NCBI GenBank assembly: GCA_023381945.1
Contig: JAMCQY010000123.1
Coordinates: forward strand, 1-18,560
Length of the DNA stretch: 18,560 nucleotides
Source of the DNA: Deltaproteobacteria bacterium
GTDB taxonomy: Bacteria; Desulfobacterota; Desulfobaccia; Desulfobaccales; 0-14-0-80-60-11
Reading direction: 5' to 3'
Both the position numbers and the translations under genes were made by a program. Positions within the stretch are counted from its first letter, which is position 1, and the number at the start of each line of letters is the position of its first letter. The notes below the pieces were generated by a model. That model did no database searches. It was not told where the DNA came from and saw only the letters and a list, made by a program, of their open reading frames with translations. Shown here one piece after another: positions 1-5,964 of this stretch.

Positions 1-58
1 CACTGCTGTCCGGTAGAAATTACTTAGGATAGCAAGTAAAACAGCCCCAACACCGCCG

Positions 59-72
59 ATCAATGCTATAAT
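59..72 (+). promoter_or_regulatory. Transposase promoter of IS copy 1 (extended -10)
   Basis: TGCTATAAT at 64-72 is a perfect -10 hexamer with the TGN extension. The same nine bases occur upstream of the transposase in the second element (16616-16624). No good -35 hexamer is visible 17 bp upstream, which is compatible with an extended -10 promoter. The inferred transcript would start near 79, downstream of the left half of a conserved inverted repeat (43-49). Confidence 0.6.
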
Positions 73-115
73 GGGTTTGGCAAAAACCTAAACATTGAAA
101 GGAGTTATGGGGCTT

Positions 116-1243
116 ATGGCACATTGTAGCACACTCATGGGTCAATTACTACAACTCATACCGAGACATGTTTTCGATCACTTGGTGGACACCCATGCCT
201 GGCAGGGGCCGAAACCCCGAAAATTCACCTATTGGTCGCACCTGGGAGCCATGCTCTTCGGCCAATGGAGCGCCCGCAAAAGTCTGCGGGACCTGGTGTT
301 CAGCCTCAAACGGCAAGCCCGCAAGTTCTATCACCTGGGTTTTGCCGGGGTAGCGCGTTCCACCCTGGCCGACGCCAATGAACAGCGCCCCGCCGTCATC
401 TTCGAAAAGACCTACTATAAGCTGTACGAGCGGGTCTCCTCCGAGCTGGCCACCCAACCCCAAGAGGCCCCAAAGATCAAAATCATTGATGCTACTACCA
501 TCGATCTTTGCGCCGCGGTCTTCCCCTGGGCCAAGTTTCGGACTCACAAAGGGGCCATCAAGCTCCATACCGTGCTCACCGGGTTGCTGCCACAATGCGT
601 CTTGGTCACCGAGGGCAAGACCCATGACCGCCGGGCCATTCAAGACCTGCACGTTAAGCCGGACGACCTGTTGCTCTTTGACCGGGCCTACCTGGATTAT
701 GTCTGGCTTTACCAATTGCACCAGGACCGCGTCTGGTTTGTGACCAGGCTCAAAAGCAACTCCCGCTATGAGATTATCGAGGAGCAGACGGCTTCCGGCC
801 CTATCCTGGCCGACCAGATTATCTGCTTGGGTTCTCCCAAGAGCCAGGCCAGCTATCCTGAGCCCCTGCGCCGGGTGCGCTACCGGGACCCGGAGACCGG
901 CAAGGAATATGTCTTTTTAACCAACCGCCAGGACCTGTCTGCCCTGGAGGTAGCCGAACTCTACCGGCGCCGCTGGCAGATAGAACTATTTTTCAAGTGG
1001 ATCAAGCAAAACCTAAAAATTAAGGCTTTTTACGGGACCTCCAAGAATGCGGTGCTGATCCAAATTTGGACTGCCTTAATCGCTTATCTACTCTTGGTTT
1101 GGCTTAAGTTCAAAAGCAAAACGGGCTGGGGGCTCCTACAACTCACTCGCCTGGCCCAAACCATGCTCCTGGAGCGTTTAGATCTGTGGGCCTTGCTTTA
1201 CCCACCGCCACCTGATAACCGTCAACCCTTGCTTTTCAATTAG
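116..1243 (+). CDS. IS4-family DDE transposase (copy 1)
   Basis: Transposase of 375 residues that cuts and joins the element ends. The N-terminal part matches the DUF4372-type domain (RHVFDH, HAWQGPKPRK, STLADANEQRP), followed by a DDE domain. I read the catalytic residues as D125 (IIDATT), D189 (LFDRAY) and E290. E290 sits in a perfect Y-x2-R-x3-E-x6-K signature (Y283, R286, E290, K297), the hallmark of the IS4 family. An in-frame TTG at 95 would add seven residues. I prefer the ATG at 116 because AAAGGAG lies 11 bases upstream and the second copy starts at the same point (MAH). The frame is intact and all three acidic residues are present, so this copy looks catalytically competent. Confidence 0.93.
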   Translation: MAHCSTLMGQLLQLIPRHVFDHLVDTHAWQGPKPRKFTYWSHLGAMLFGQWSARKSLRDLVFSLKRQARKFYHLGFAGVARSTLADANEQRPAVIFEKTYYKLYERVSSELATQPQEAPKIKIIDATTIDLCAAVFPWAKFRTHKGAIKLHTVLTGLLPQCVLVTEGKTHDRRAIQDLHVKPDDLLLFDRAYLDYVWLYQLHQDRVWFVTRLKSNSRYEIIEEQTASGPILADQIICLGSPKSQASYPEPLRRVRYRDPETGKEYVFLTNRQDLSALEVAELYRRRWQIELFFKWIKQNLKIKAFYGTSKNAVLIQIWTALIAYLLLVWLKFKSKTGWGLLQLTRLAQTMLLERLDLWALLYPPPPDNRQPLLFN

Positions 1244-1370
1244 CGTGCCGGACAGCAGTGGCTGCCGTGGCCAAGGTTGCCGCATAATCTCGGTTTTTGA
1301 TGGATCTTGTGCTAACATGCCGTTTACAAACAACTCGAGGTTACTTAATTTTAAACATTGGGGGAAGATC

Positions 1371-1478
1371 ATGGATTCAGTAGAACATAACGGTTTCGTC
1401 CAGGAATGGAAAACATTTCTCGCAAACATCGAAGAAGTTGGAAAAAGGAAGCTACGTGGGCGATACGGCAACGCATAG
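1371..1478 (+). CDS. Small ORF, 35 aa, unrecognised
   Basis: An ATG with a G-rich purine stretch just upstream (GGGGGAAG at 1360-1367) opens a 35-codon frame rich in charged residues, ending KRKLRGRYGNA. It lies between the IS and the secreted-protein gene at 1547, on the same strand. I recognise no family. It could be a genuine small protein, a leader ORF, or the start of a gene cut down by rearrangement. The spacing between the ribosome-binding-like stretch and the ATG is short, which weakens the call. Confidence 0.25.
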   Translation: MDSVEHNGFVQEWKTFLANIEEVGKRKLRGRYGNA

Positions 1479-1546
1479 GAGGGTTCTGGAGCATAAAGCC
1501 AACAGTAAAGCCAGGCACCTGCTGCACGTTTAAGGAGGAGCAACAC

Positions 1547-1951
1547 ATGAAAACTCTAAGTATTGCATTGATGGCGGCCTTCATGTTGGTGTTGGCGGCC
1601 ACGTCCAACGGACAGGACCAGAGCGCCGACCCCATCTATAATGATCCAACCTTGGGGGGGAAATATGTCTATAGAGGCTGCAACTTGGCACAAGTGATAT
1701 TTATTCGGGGAGATAAGTTAAGTGAGATAAATGAGTTAACCCTGATAATTGAAACTCAAGGTAGTCCCCCTGTGCGATTAACACTCCCTATATTGGCGAA
1801 GCGCCAAGAAGGGAATAAATTAATTCTTGATTACCAATGGCCCCTCGCTGGCGACACCTACGAAGCGACCGTCATAGGGGGTACTCTTATAAACCGGAAA
1901 ACTAAAGGCTGGCTGGCAGGTATTAGGGTAGAAATGTTTACACGCGAATGA
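1547..1951 (+). CDS. Putative secreted protein, 134 aa, unknown function
   Basis: I chose the ATG at 1547 because AAGGAGG (1532-1538) precedes it by 8 bases and because it begins a typical signal peptide: MKTLS, a hydrophobic run rich in A, M and L, then a likely cleavage site near ATSNGQ. The frame stays open upstream to 1406, but that extension reads like non-coding sequence. The mature part is about 110 residues, with alternating hydrophobic residues that suggest a beta-rich fold (VIFIRG, LTLIIETQ, LILDYQW). It has one cysteine and no recognised motif. The base composition is more AT-rich than the operons to the right, consistent with recent acquisition. Its stop codon overlaps the ATG of the hydrolase fragment at 1948 (ATGA). 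Confidence 0.6.
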   Translation: MKTLSIALMAAFMLVLAATSNGQDQSADPIYNDPTLGGKYVYRGCNLAQVIFIRGDKLSEINELTLIIETQGSPPVRLTLPILAKRQEGNKLILDYQWPLAGDTYEATVIGGTLINRKTKGWLAGIRVEMFTRE

Positions 1952-2037
1952 AACAAATAGCAGGTCATGAGTGGCGTAAGGTTATGCCAGCTTTTGCGAA
2001 CAAGTTTACTGTCGTTGCTCCAGACTTACTGCTATGA
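1948..2037 (+). pseudogene. Alpha/beta-hydrolase fragment
   Basis: This 29-codon frame reads HEWRKVMPAFANKFTVVAPDL. It matches the stretch around strands beta3-beta4 of epoxide-hydrolase or haloalkane-dehalogenase-like alpha/beta hydrolases, where the usual text is WRKVMP-LA--FTV-APDLRG-G-S. The oxyanion-hole motif before it and the nucleophile elbow and catalytic acid/His after it are all missing, and the frame closes with TGA soon after APDL. I read it as a relic captured during rearrangement. The match is by eye and covers only about 23 residues. Confidence 0.55.
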
Positions 2038-2169
2038 TCAGAAACTTATCAAGGCTTTGGAAACTTCCACCATCTAGAGCATATCTGCATTTTTCCTCAT
2101 GCGACATTTATCCCCCCTATTGGCCCCCTCGAAATTTTATTACAAAGTAATATCAATAGCTTAAGTAGA

Positions 2170-2268
2170 TCAAAGATAGTCCCAACGGTATTTTTTCATG
2201 TCAAAACTGGCATCTACATGCCTAATAATTTCAAGGGCTTGGACAGAAGGCCCTTTGGTAGTTGACAT
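2170..2268 (-). CDS. Very small ORF, 32 aa, unrecognised
   Basis: A minus-strand frame beginning MSTTKGPSVQALEIIRHVD and ending KYRWDYL has plausible protein-like composition (amphipathic helix, aromatic tail). No ribosome-binding site sits at a normal distance: a GGGGAG lies about 20 bases upstream. It may be a remnant of a longer gene or chance. It lies between two recognisable gene fragments on the other strand. Confidence 0.2.
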   Translation of the reverse strand: MSTTKGPSVQALEIIRHVDASFDMKKYRWDYL

Positions 2269-2286
2269 AAAAATAGCGAAAATTTC

Positions 2287-2445
2287 TCCCCTTGCGGAGA
2301 AGTAGGGCTGATTTTCGCCAGTATCGGTAGGGCCATTGGCGTTTTAGACAATCAACTGTTTTCCTCTGTCATCATCGTGGTCGTGCTAACCACGCTCTTG
2401 ACGCCGCCCTTGCTCATCTGGGCGCTCAGAAACCGCAAAAAATAG
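2287..2445 (+). pseudogene. C-terminal remnant of a cation/proton antiporter
   Basis: From about 2287 to a TAG at 2443-2445 the frame reads GEVGLIFASIGRAIGVLDN, then a hydrophobic run (VIIVVVLTTLLTPPLLIWAL) and a basic tail RNRKK. This is the characteristic last membrane segments and end of a CPA2/Kef-type Na+(K+)/H+ antiporter, where PRGEVGLIFA...VLTTL-TPPLL is typical. The rest of the carrier (some 350 or more residues) is absent, and the frame upstream is blocked by TGA at 2263-2265. A terminator-like hairpin at 2470-2491 follows, so the original gene end appears preserved. Confidence 0.75.
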
Positions 2446-2469
2446 GTTGATTGCCAATTAAGACCATTG

Positions 2470-2491
2470 CTGGTAGTCTTGCCAGTTTTTT
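2470..2491 (+). terminator. Rho-independent terminator after the antiporter remnant
   Basis: The stem CTGGTA (2470-2475) pairs with TGCCAG (2480-2485), including one T-G wobble, around the loop GTCT. Six T residues follow at 2486-2491. It sits 25 bases after the antiporter stop codon, where the terminator of the ancestral gene would be expected. Confidence 0.5.
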
Positions 2492-2494
2492 CAC

Positions 2495-2644
2495 ATGCTT
2501 CCCTTGCTGAGGAAAATAAGACAATCCTTTAAAACCATTGAACGACCATTATCCTCGCGTGGATTTATCCATGTCGACGAGCAAGGGAGATGGAGTGGAT
2601 TCTTTGAGGAAAAAGTGGCAGGTGCTGCTATGATTCTGGACTGA
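2495..2644 (+). CDS. Small ORF, 49 aa, unrecognised
   Basis: An ATG at 2495 opens 49 codons: MLPLLRKIRQSFKTIERPL, a glycine/charged middle part, then WSGFFEEKVAGAAMILD and TGA. The composition looks coding-like, but there is no Shine-Dalgarno sequence before the start, and the ORF begins right behind a terminator. The tail faintly resembles the W--F-d-vva-AilDR region near the end of IstB-like ATPases. That resemblance is too weak to name it. The stretch 2645-2824 that follows is AT-rich and shows no gene or recognisable site. Confidence 0.25.
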   Translation: MLPLLRKIRQSFKTIERPLSSRGFIHVDEQGRWSGFFEEKVAGAAMILD

Positions 2645-2824
2645 TGGAGAATCCAAAAATTTTTTCATATTTAAACCTAAACCTTCATTTACCATCGCCA
2701 ACCGACATGTCTCATTTCAGGTAAATAATTATCCAACTGAATTAAACAGATGGATGCCCTGACCAGCTATGGGAACCGGGCGAAAACTTAGGAAGTTCCT
2801 TCGGCAGACAAGAATTTTTAGACG

Positions 2825-3514
2825 TTACTCATCTCTTAGACGATACCCTACACCGGGTTCCGTCAAGAGATACTGGGGGCGCGTGGGGTCGTCTTCAAGT
2901 TTGCGGCGGAGGTTGAGAATAAAGATGCGCAGGTAAGCATTTTGTTCAACATAAGAAGGTCCCCAAACTTCTTTTAATAATTGCCTATGAGTGACTACTT
3001 TCCCCCGATGTTTTAGCAGGACCGCAAGAAGTTTATACTCGATGGGGGTTAAGTGAACTTCGTCCTGACCGCGCAAGACCAGGCGCCTTTCAAAATCCAC
3101 CTCAATCTTGCCTAACGAATAGCAGGGCGTTTGCTGGCTGTCTTCAGCCGGCAAGGACTTTCGTAAGGCCACGCGAATTCTGGCCAGCAACTCACCTACC
3201 CCGAAGGGCTTGGTCAGGTAATCATCCGCCCCGGCATCCAGGTTGGCTACTTTGTCCCGTTCCTGGCCCCGAGCGGACAAGATGATGATGGGAACGCTGG
3301 ACCAGCCGCGCAACTGCTTGATTACCTCCAAACCTTCTATATCGGGCAGGCCCAGGTCCAGCAAGACCACCTCGGGAACCTGGGCGGCGGCCAGGGCCAG
3401 TCCTTCCCGACCGGTCCCGGCCTCGATGAGCTCATAGCCCTGGGTAACCAGGCTGGCCCTCAGGAAGCGGCGTATTTGGGGATCGTCTTCAATCAGCAGG
3501 ATGATCGGTTTCAT
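2825..3514 (-). CDS. kdpE: KdpE-like OmpR-family response regulator
   Basis: Cytoplasmic two-component response regulator of 229 residues, the normal KdpE length. The receiver domain (about 4-115) has the acidic pocket D10/D11, the phosphoacceptor D53 (LLDLGLPD), S80 and K102 (TKPF). The winged-helix DNA-binding domain spans about 133-227, with LTPIEYKLLAVLLKHRGKVV and the terminal GVGYRL motif. The text around D53 and GADDYLTKPFGVGELLARIRVALR is KdpE-like rather than PhoB- or OmpR-like. It lies 268 bp downstream of the KdpD-like kinase on the same strand, presumably its cognate partner. KdpE normally switches on the kdpFABC potassium pump under K+ limitation. No kdpFABC genes are in this window, so its targets here are unknown. 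There is no strong Shine-Dalgarno sequence, and four 7-bp repeats lie just upstream. Confidence 0.88.
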   Translation of the reverse strand: MKPIILLIEDDPQIRRFLRASLVTQGYELIEAGTGREGLALAAAQVPEVVLLDLGLPDIEGLEVIKQLRGWSSVPIIILSARGQERDKVANLDAGADDYLTKPFGVGELLARIRVALRKSLPAEDSQQTPCYSLGKIEVDFERRLVLRGQDEVHLTPIEYKLLAVLLKHRGKVVTHRQLLKEVWGPSYVEQNAYLRIFILNLRRKLEDDPTRPQYLLTEPGVGYRLRDE

Positions 3515-3532
3515 CTTGATGGTCTTTCTAAA

Positions 3533-3560
3533 GGTTCAAAGTTCAAGGTTCAAGGTTCAA
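3533..3560. repeat. Four tandem 7-bp repeats upstream of kdpE
   Basis: On the plus strand the units are GGTTCAA, AGTTCAA, GGTTCAA and GGTTCAA, without spacers. On the coding strand of kdpE this reads TTGAACY four times and ends about 19 bases before the start codon. It lies in the leader/promoter zone and could expand or contract by slippage. It is shorter than the 11-bp periodicity of typical OmpR/PhoB direct-repeat operators. Confidence 0.8.
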
Positions 3561-3574
3561 AGTGAAAAGATCAG

Positions 3575-3645
3575 CACACAAAGACGCAAAGTAAAGGCGC
3601 AAAATGTGGGCGTGTGATTCGCACTGCGATGGCAGCGAGACGCCC
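3575..3645. repeat. Extragenic repeat module (left of the KdpD-like gene)
   Basis: The A-rich motif cacacaaagacgcaaag...ggcgcaaaa (3575-3604) is followed by a hairpin. Its outer arms are GGGCGT (3608-3613) and ACGCCC (3640-3645), and inside are TCGC/GCGA and CTGC/GCAG pairs. A related A-rich motif plus GC palindrome lies on the other side of the KdpD-like gene at 5861-5936, which suggests a dispersed extragenic element. The remaining bases up to 3782 show no gene. Confidence 0.5.
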
Positions 3646-3782
3646 GCCCCACCAATCTGTTCATAATGTATGGATGGGCCAATGGCCCATGAGGACTGGA
3701 AGATTATTATCTAACCGTTCATGGCCATTTTGGTCCACTCTGGAAATAAAAAGCTCCTCCGAGGGCGGTTCGAGAACGGCCC

Positions 3783-5768
3783 CTACGGCAAAATAGGGGT
3801 GATTTCCGCCAGCGGGATGGTGAAGCGGAAAACCGCGCCTCCGTCCATCCGGTTGGCGGCCCAGATACGGCCGCCGTGGGCCTCGATAATGCTGCGACAG
3901 ATGGTCAGCCCCAGTCCCGCTCCCCGGGCACTTCCGGGAGACACCTGGTAGAATTTTTCAAAGATGCGCTCTTCCTCGCCCGCCGGCAGGCCAGGGCCTC
4001 GATCCGCCACCGCCACCAGGATTTCCTTATCCTGGACCTGGCCCGAGATTTCCAGGGGTGTTCCTGGGGGGGTGTATTTTAAAGAATTTTCCAAAAGATT
4101 GATGATCACGCGTTCCATGAGCAAGGCATCAATCTGGACCAGAGGCAGATCGGTGGGCAGGCTGATGCTCAAGGGGTGATCGTGCAATTGCGGGTCCAGT
4201 TGGGCCAGGGCACAGCCAATCACCTCCTCCAGGACGTGCCACTCTTTGGCTAACATGGCCTGGCCGGACTGCAGCCGACTCATTTCCAGGAGATTGTGCA
4301 CCAGATGGTCAAGCCGCCTGGCTTCCTCATAGATACTCAGGGCCAATTCCTGTTTGGTCTCGGAGTCCAGGTTTTTTTCCCCCTCCACGAGACTGCTGGC
4401 CGAACCGGCAATCACGGTCAGGGGGGTCCGGAGGTCATGGGAGACGGAACTGAGCAAGGCATTGCGCATCTGCTCGGCTTCGATCTGGAGTTGTGCTGTC
4501 TGGGCCTGGCGGGAAAGATTTTCCCGTTCAATGGCCAGGCCCACCTGGCTGCCCAGGGCCTCCAGGAGGCGCAGGGAGTCCGCTTGCAGTATCCGGTCGG
4601 GTTGATAAGTCTCCAGCCTCAGGACGCCGATGATATTTTGTGAGGCACTAAGCGGCAGATAGATGCCTTTGACCTCATGGAGAGTATCTGTGCCGGCCCC
4701 GGCCAGGTGCCCATGCCGGAAGACCCATTTGGCCACTGTCCCTTCTTTGCCGTACTCGTCGGCATAGGGATGTCCGGCCCTGATTTCGAGCTTGGCATCG
4801 GCCCCAGGCATCAAGAGGCTCACTCTGCAGTCAAATATGCGGGTCATTTGTGCCGCCGCCACTTCCAATAATTCTTCCAGACTATTGATCGCGGTAAGAT
4901 TTTGGCTCATCTCATAAAGAGCCGCGGTTTGCCTCTCCTGTTGGCGCGCCACCCGGGCCTGATGGCGAATTCGTGTCGTCAGGCCACTGACCATGGTGCT
5001 TACCAGCAGCATTACAATCAGCGTGACGGCGGATTCGGTGTCGGCGATGGCGAAGGAGTAGTACTTCGGTACAAAAAAGAAGGCAAAAGTAGCCACGCTG
5101 AAGAATGAAGAGAATAGGGCCGGCCCCCGGGCGAGAAAGGAGGAAATGACCACCACGGTCAATAAATAGATCATCGCCAGGTTTCTAAGGGCCAGATGGG
5201 GAAATAAAGCAAACCCCAGGCCGGTGCAGAGACTCACTCCGCAGGTGGCCAGCAGGTATTCCCAGAGCAAGCGCCGCGGCTTGGGCCCGGGAGCGGTGGT
5301 AGGAGGAGCTTCTGCTTCTTCCCCTTCTCCGGAGATGACAAAGATATCGATGGAGCCACAGTTCCAGATTAAATGATCAACCAGGGAAATTCCTAGAAAC
5401 CGGCGCCAACGGCGCTCATAGGGTTTGCCCACGATAATTTTGCCGACCTGGTTTTCCCGGGCGAAGGCCAGGATTTCGTCACCGATGCGGAAGCCGGATA
5501 CTTTGATGGCCTGGGCCCCCAATTTTGCGGCCAGGTACAGGGCCTGGGCCACCTGTTCCTGGCTTTCCGGGGACAAACGGTCATGGGCGGGGGTCTCGAC
5601 ATAAAGGGCGTACCACCTGGCTTGTTGGGCAACGGCTAAGCGCTGGGTGGCCCGAATCAGGGGAATGGAAAAGGGACTGGGGCTGAGGCAAACGAGCAGG
5701 CTGCCAGGGCCGGAGCGGCTTGGCTCGGTTTGAGGCTGCGCTGCTACCCCCGGCCCAGGGTCTGGCAT
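3783..5768 (-). CDS. KdpD-like sensor histidine kinase lacking the N-terminal ATP-binding domain
   Basis: Membrane sensor kinase of 661 residues. Domains in order: a universal-stress-protein-like domain (about 22-147, LLVCLSPSP...IIVGKP), a four-segment membrane block like DUF4118 (about 168-265), a GAF-like domain (about 295-415), a HisKA dimerisation domain with H444 in SHDLRTPL, and an ATPase domain with N561 (NSLKYT), D589 (DRGPGLP) and GAGLGL at 616-621. All catalytic boxes are intact. Typical KdpD is near 890 residues and begins with a roughly 210-residue KdpD ATP-binding domain containing a Walker A motif, which is absent here. A TAA stop lies about nine codons upstream in frame, and AAAGGA sits 12-14 bases before the ATG, so the short form seems to be the real start. 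It is followed by the kdpE-like gene. It probably still phosphorylates that regulator, but its input must come from the USP, membrane and GAF parts. Confidence 0.85.
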   Translation of the reverse strand: MPDPGPGVAAQPQTEPSRSGPGSLLVCLSPSPFSIPLIRATQRLAVAQQARWYALYVETPAHDRLSPESQEQVAQALYLAAKLGAQAIKVSGFRIGDEILAFARENQVGKIIVGKPYERRWRRFLGISLVDHLIWNCGSIDIFVISGEGEEAEAPPTTAPGPKPRRLLWEYLLATCGVSLCTGLGFALFPHLALRNLAMIYLLTVVVISSFLARGPALFSSFFSVATFAFFFVPKYYSFAIADTESAVTLIVMLLVSTMVSGLTTRIRHQARVARQQERQTAALYEMSQNLTAINSLEELLEVAAAQMTRIFDCRVSLLMPGADAKLEIRAGHPYADEYGKEGTVAKWVFRHGHLAGAGTDTLHEVKGIYLPLSASQNIIGVLRLETYQPDRILQADSLRLLEALGSQVGLAIERENLSRQAQTAQLQIEAEQMRNALLSSVSHDLRTPLTVIAGSASSLVEGEKNLDSETKQELALSIYEEARRLDHLVHNLLEMSRLQSGQAMLAKEWHVLEEVIGCALAQLDPQLHDHPLSISLPTDLPLVQIDALLMERVIINLLENSLKYTPPGTPLEISGQVQDKEILVAVADRGPGLPAGEEERIFEKFYQVSPGSARGAGLGLTICRSIIEAHGGRIWAANRMDGGAVFRFTIPLAEITPILP

Positions 5769-5860
5769 ATGTCGCTTATATCCTTTGGTAAATTATTATT
5801 GGAAGGATACCCGGTTGCGGCCCTGGGGTCAAGGGCGTCTTGGCGGTGCAATAAATATCT

Positions 5861-5936
5861 CACGCAAAGACGCCAAGGTAAAAAGAGAAGGCGCAAAGAA
5901 GCAGAGAAATATAGGGGCGGTTCGAGATCCGCCCCT
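5861..5936. repeat. Extragenic repeat with 8-bp perfect hairpin
   Basis: The motif cacgcaaagacgccaag...ggcgcaaag (5861-5899) precedes a perfect hairpin, AGGGGCGG (5913-5920) with CCGCCCCT (5929-5936) around an 8-base loop. It lies between the stop of the permease (5965) and the start of the KdpD-like gene (5768), both on the minus strand. Transcribed leftward, the hairpin is followed by a moderately T-rich stretch and could act as a weak terminator. Its core gggcggttcgaga recurs at 3763-3775, just past the kinase stop codon. Confidence 0.6.
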
Positions 5937-5964
5937 GAACATTGGAAAACGTGAAAGGTAAACC

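Larger units (their letters stand above)
1..1260 (+). mobile_element. IS4-family insertion sequence, copy 1
   Basis: The element is bounded by terminal inverted repeats. The window opens with cactgctgtccgg and the matching ccggacagcagtg ends at 1260, giving 13 bp of perfect match. It holds one transposase gene read on the plus strand. The first base of the window coincides with the inverted repeat, so the left flank and any target-site duplication cannot be seen. A related but diverged copy lies at 16555-17869 in the same orientation. Confidence 0.9.

Noticed and set aside
149..721. Long minus-strand ORF opposite transposase copy 1
   Set aside because: It is a mirror frame of a clear DDE transposase with catalytic motifs; composition (Gly, Leu, Gln rich) and lack of a start signal fit an antisense artefact.
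2495..2644. Assignment of the 49-residue ORF as an IstB-type transposition helper fragment
   Set aside because: Only the last 17 or so residues resemble the IstB tail, and the key DRL-H segment is cut by the stop; too little to name.
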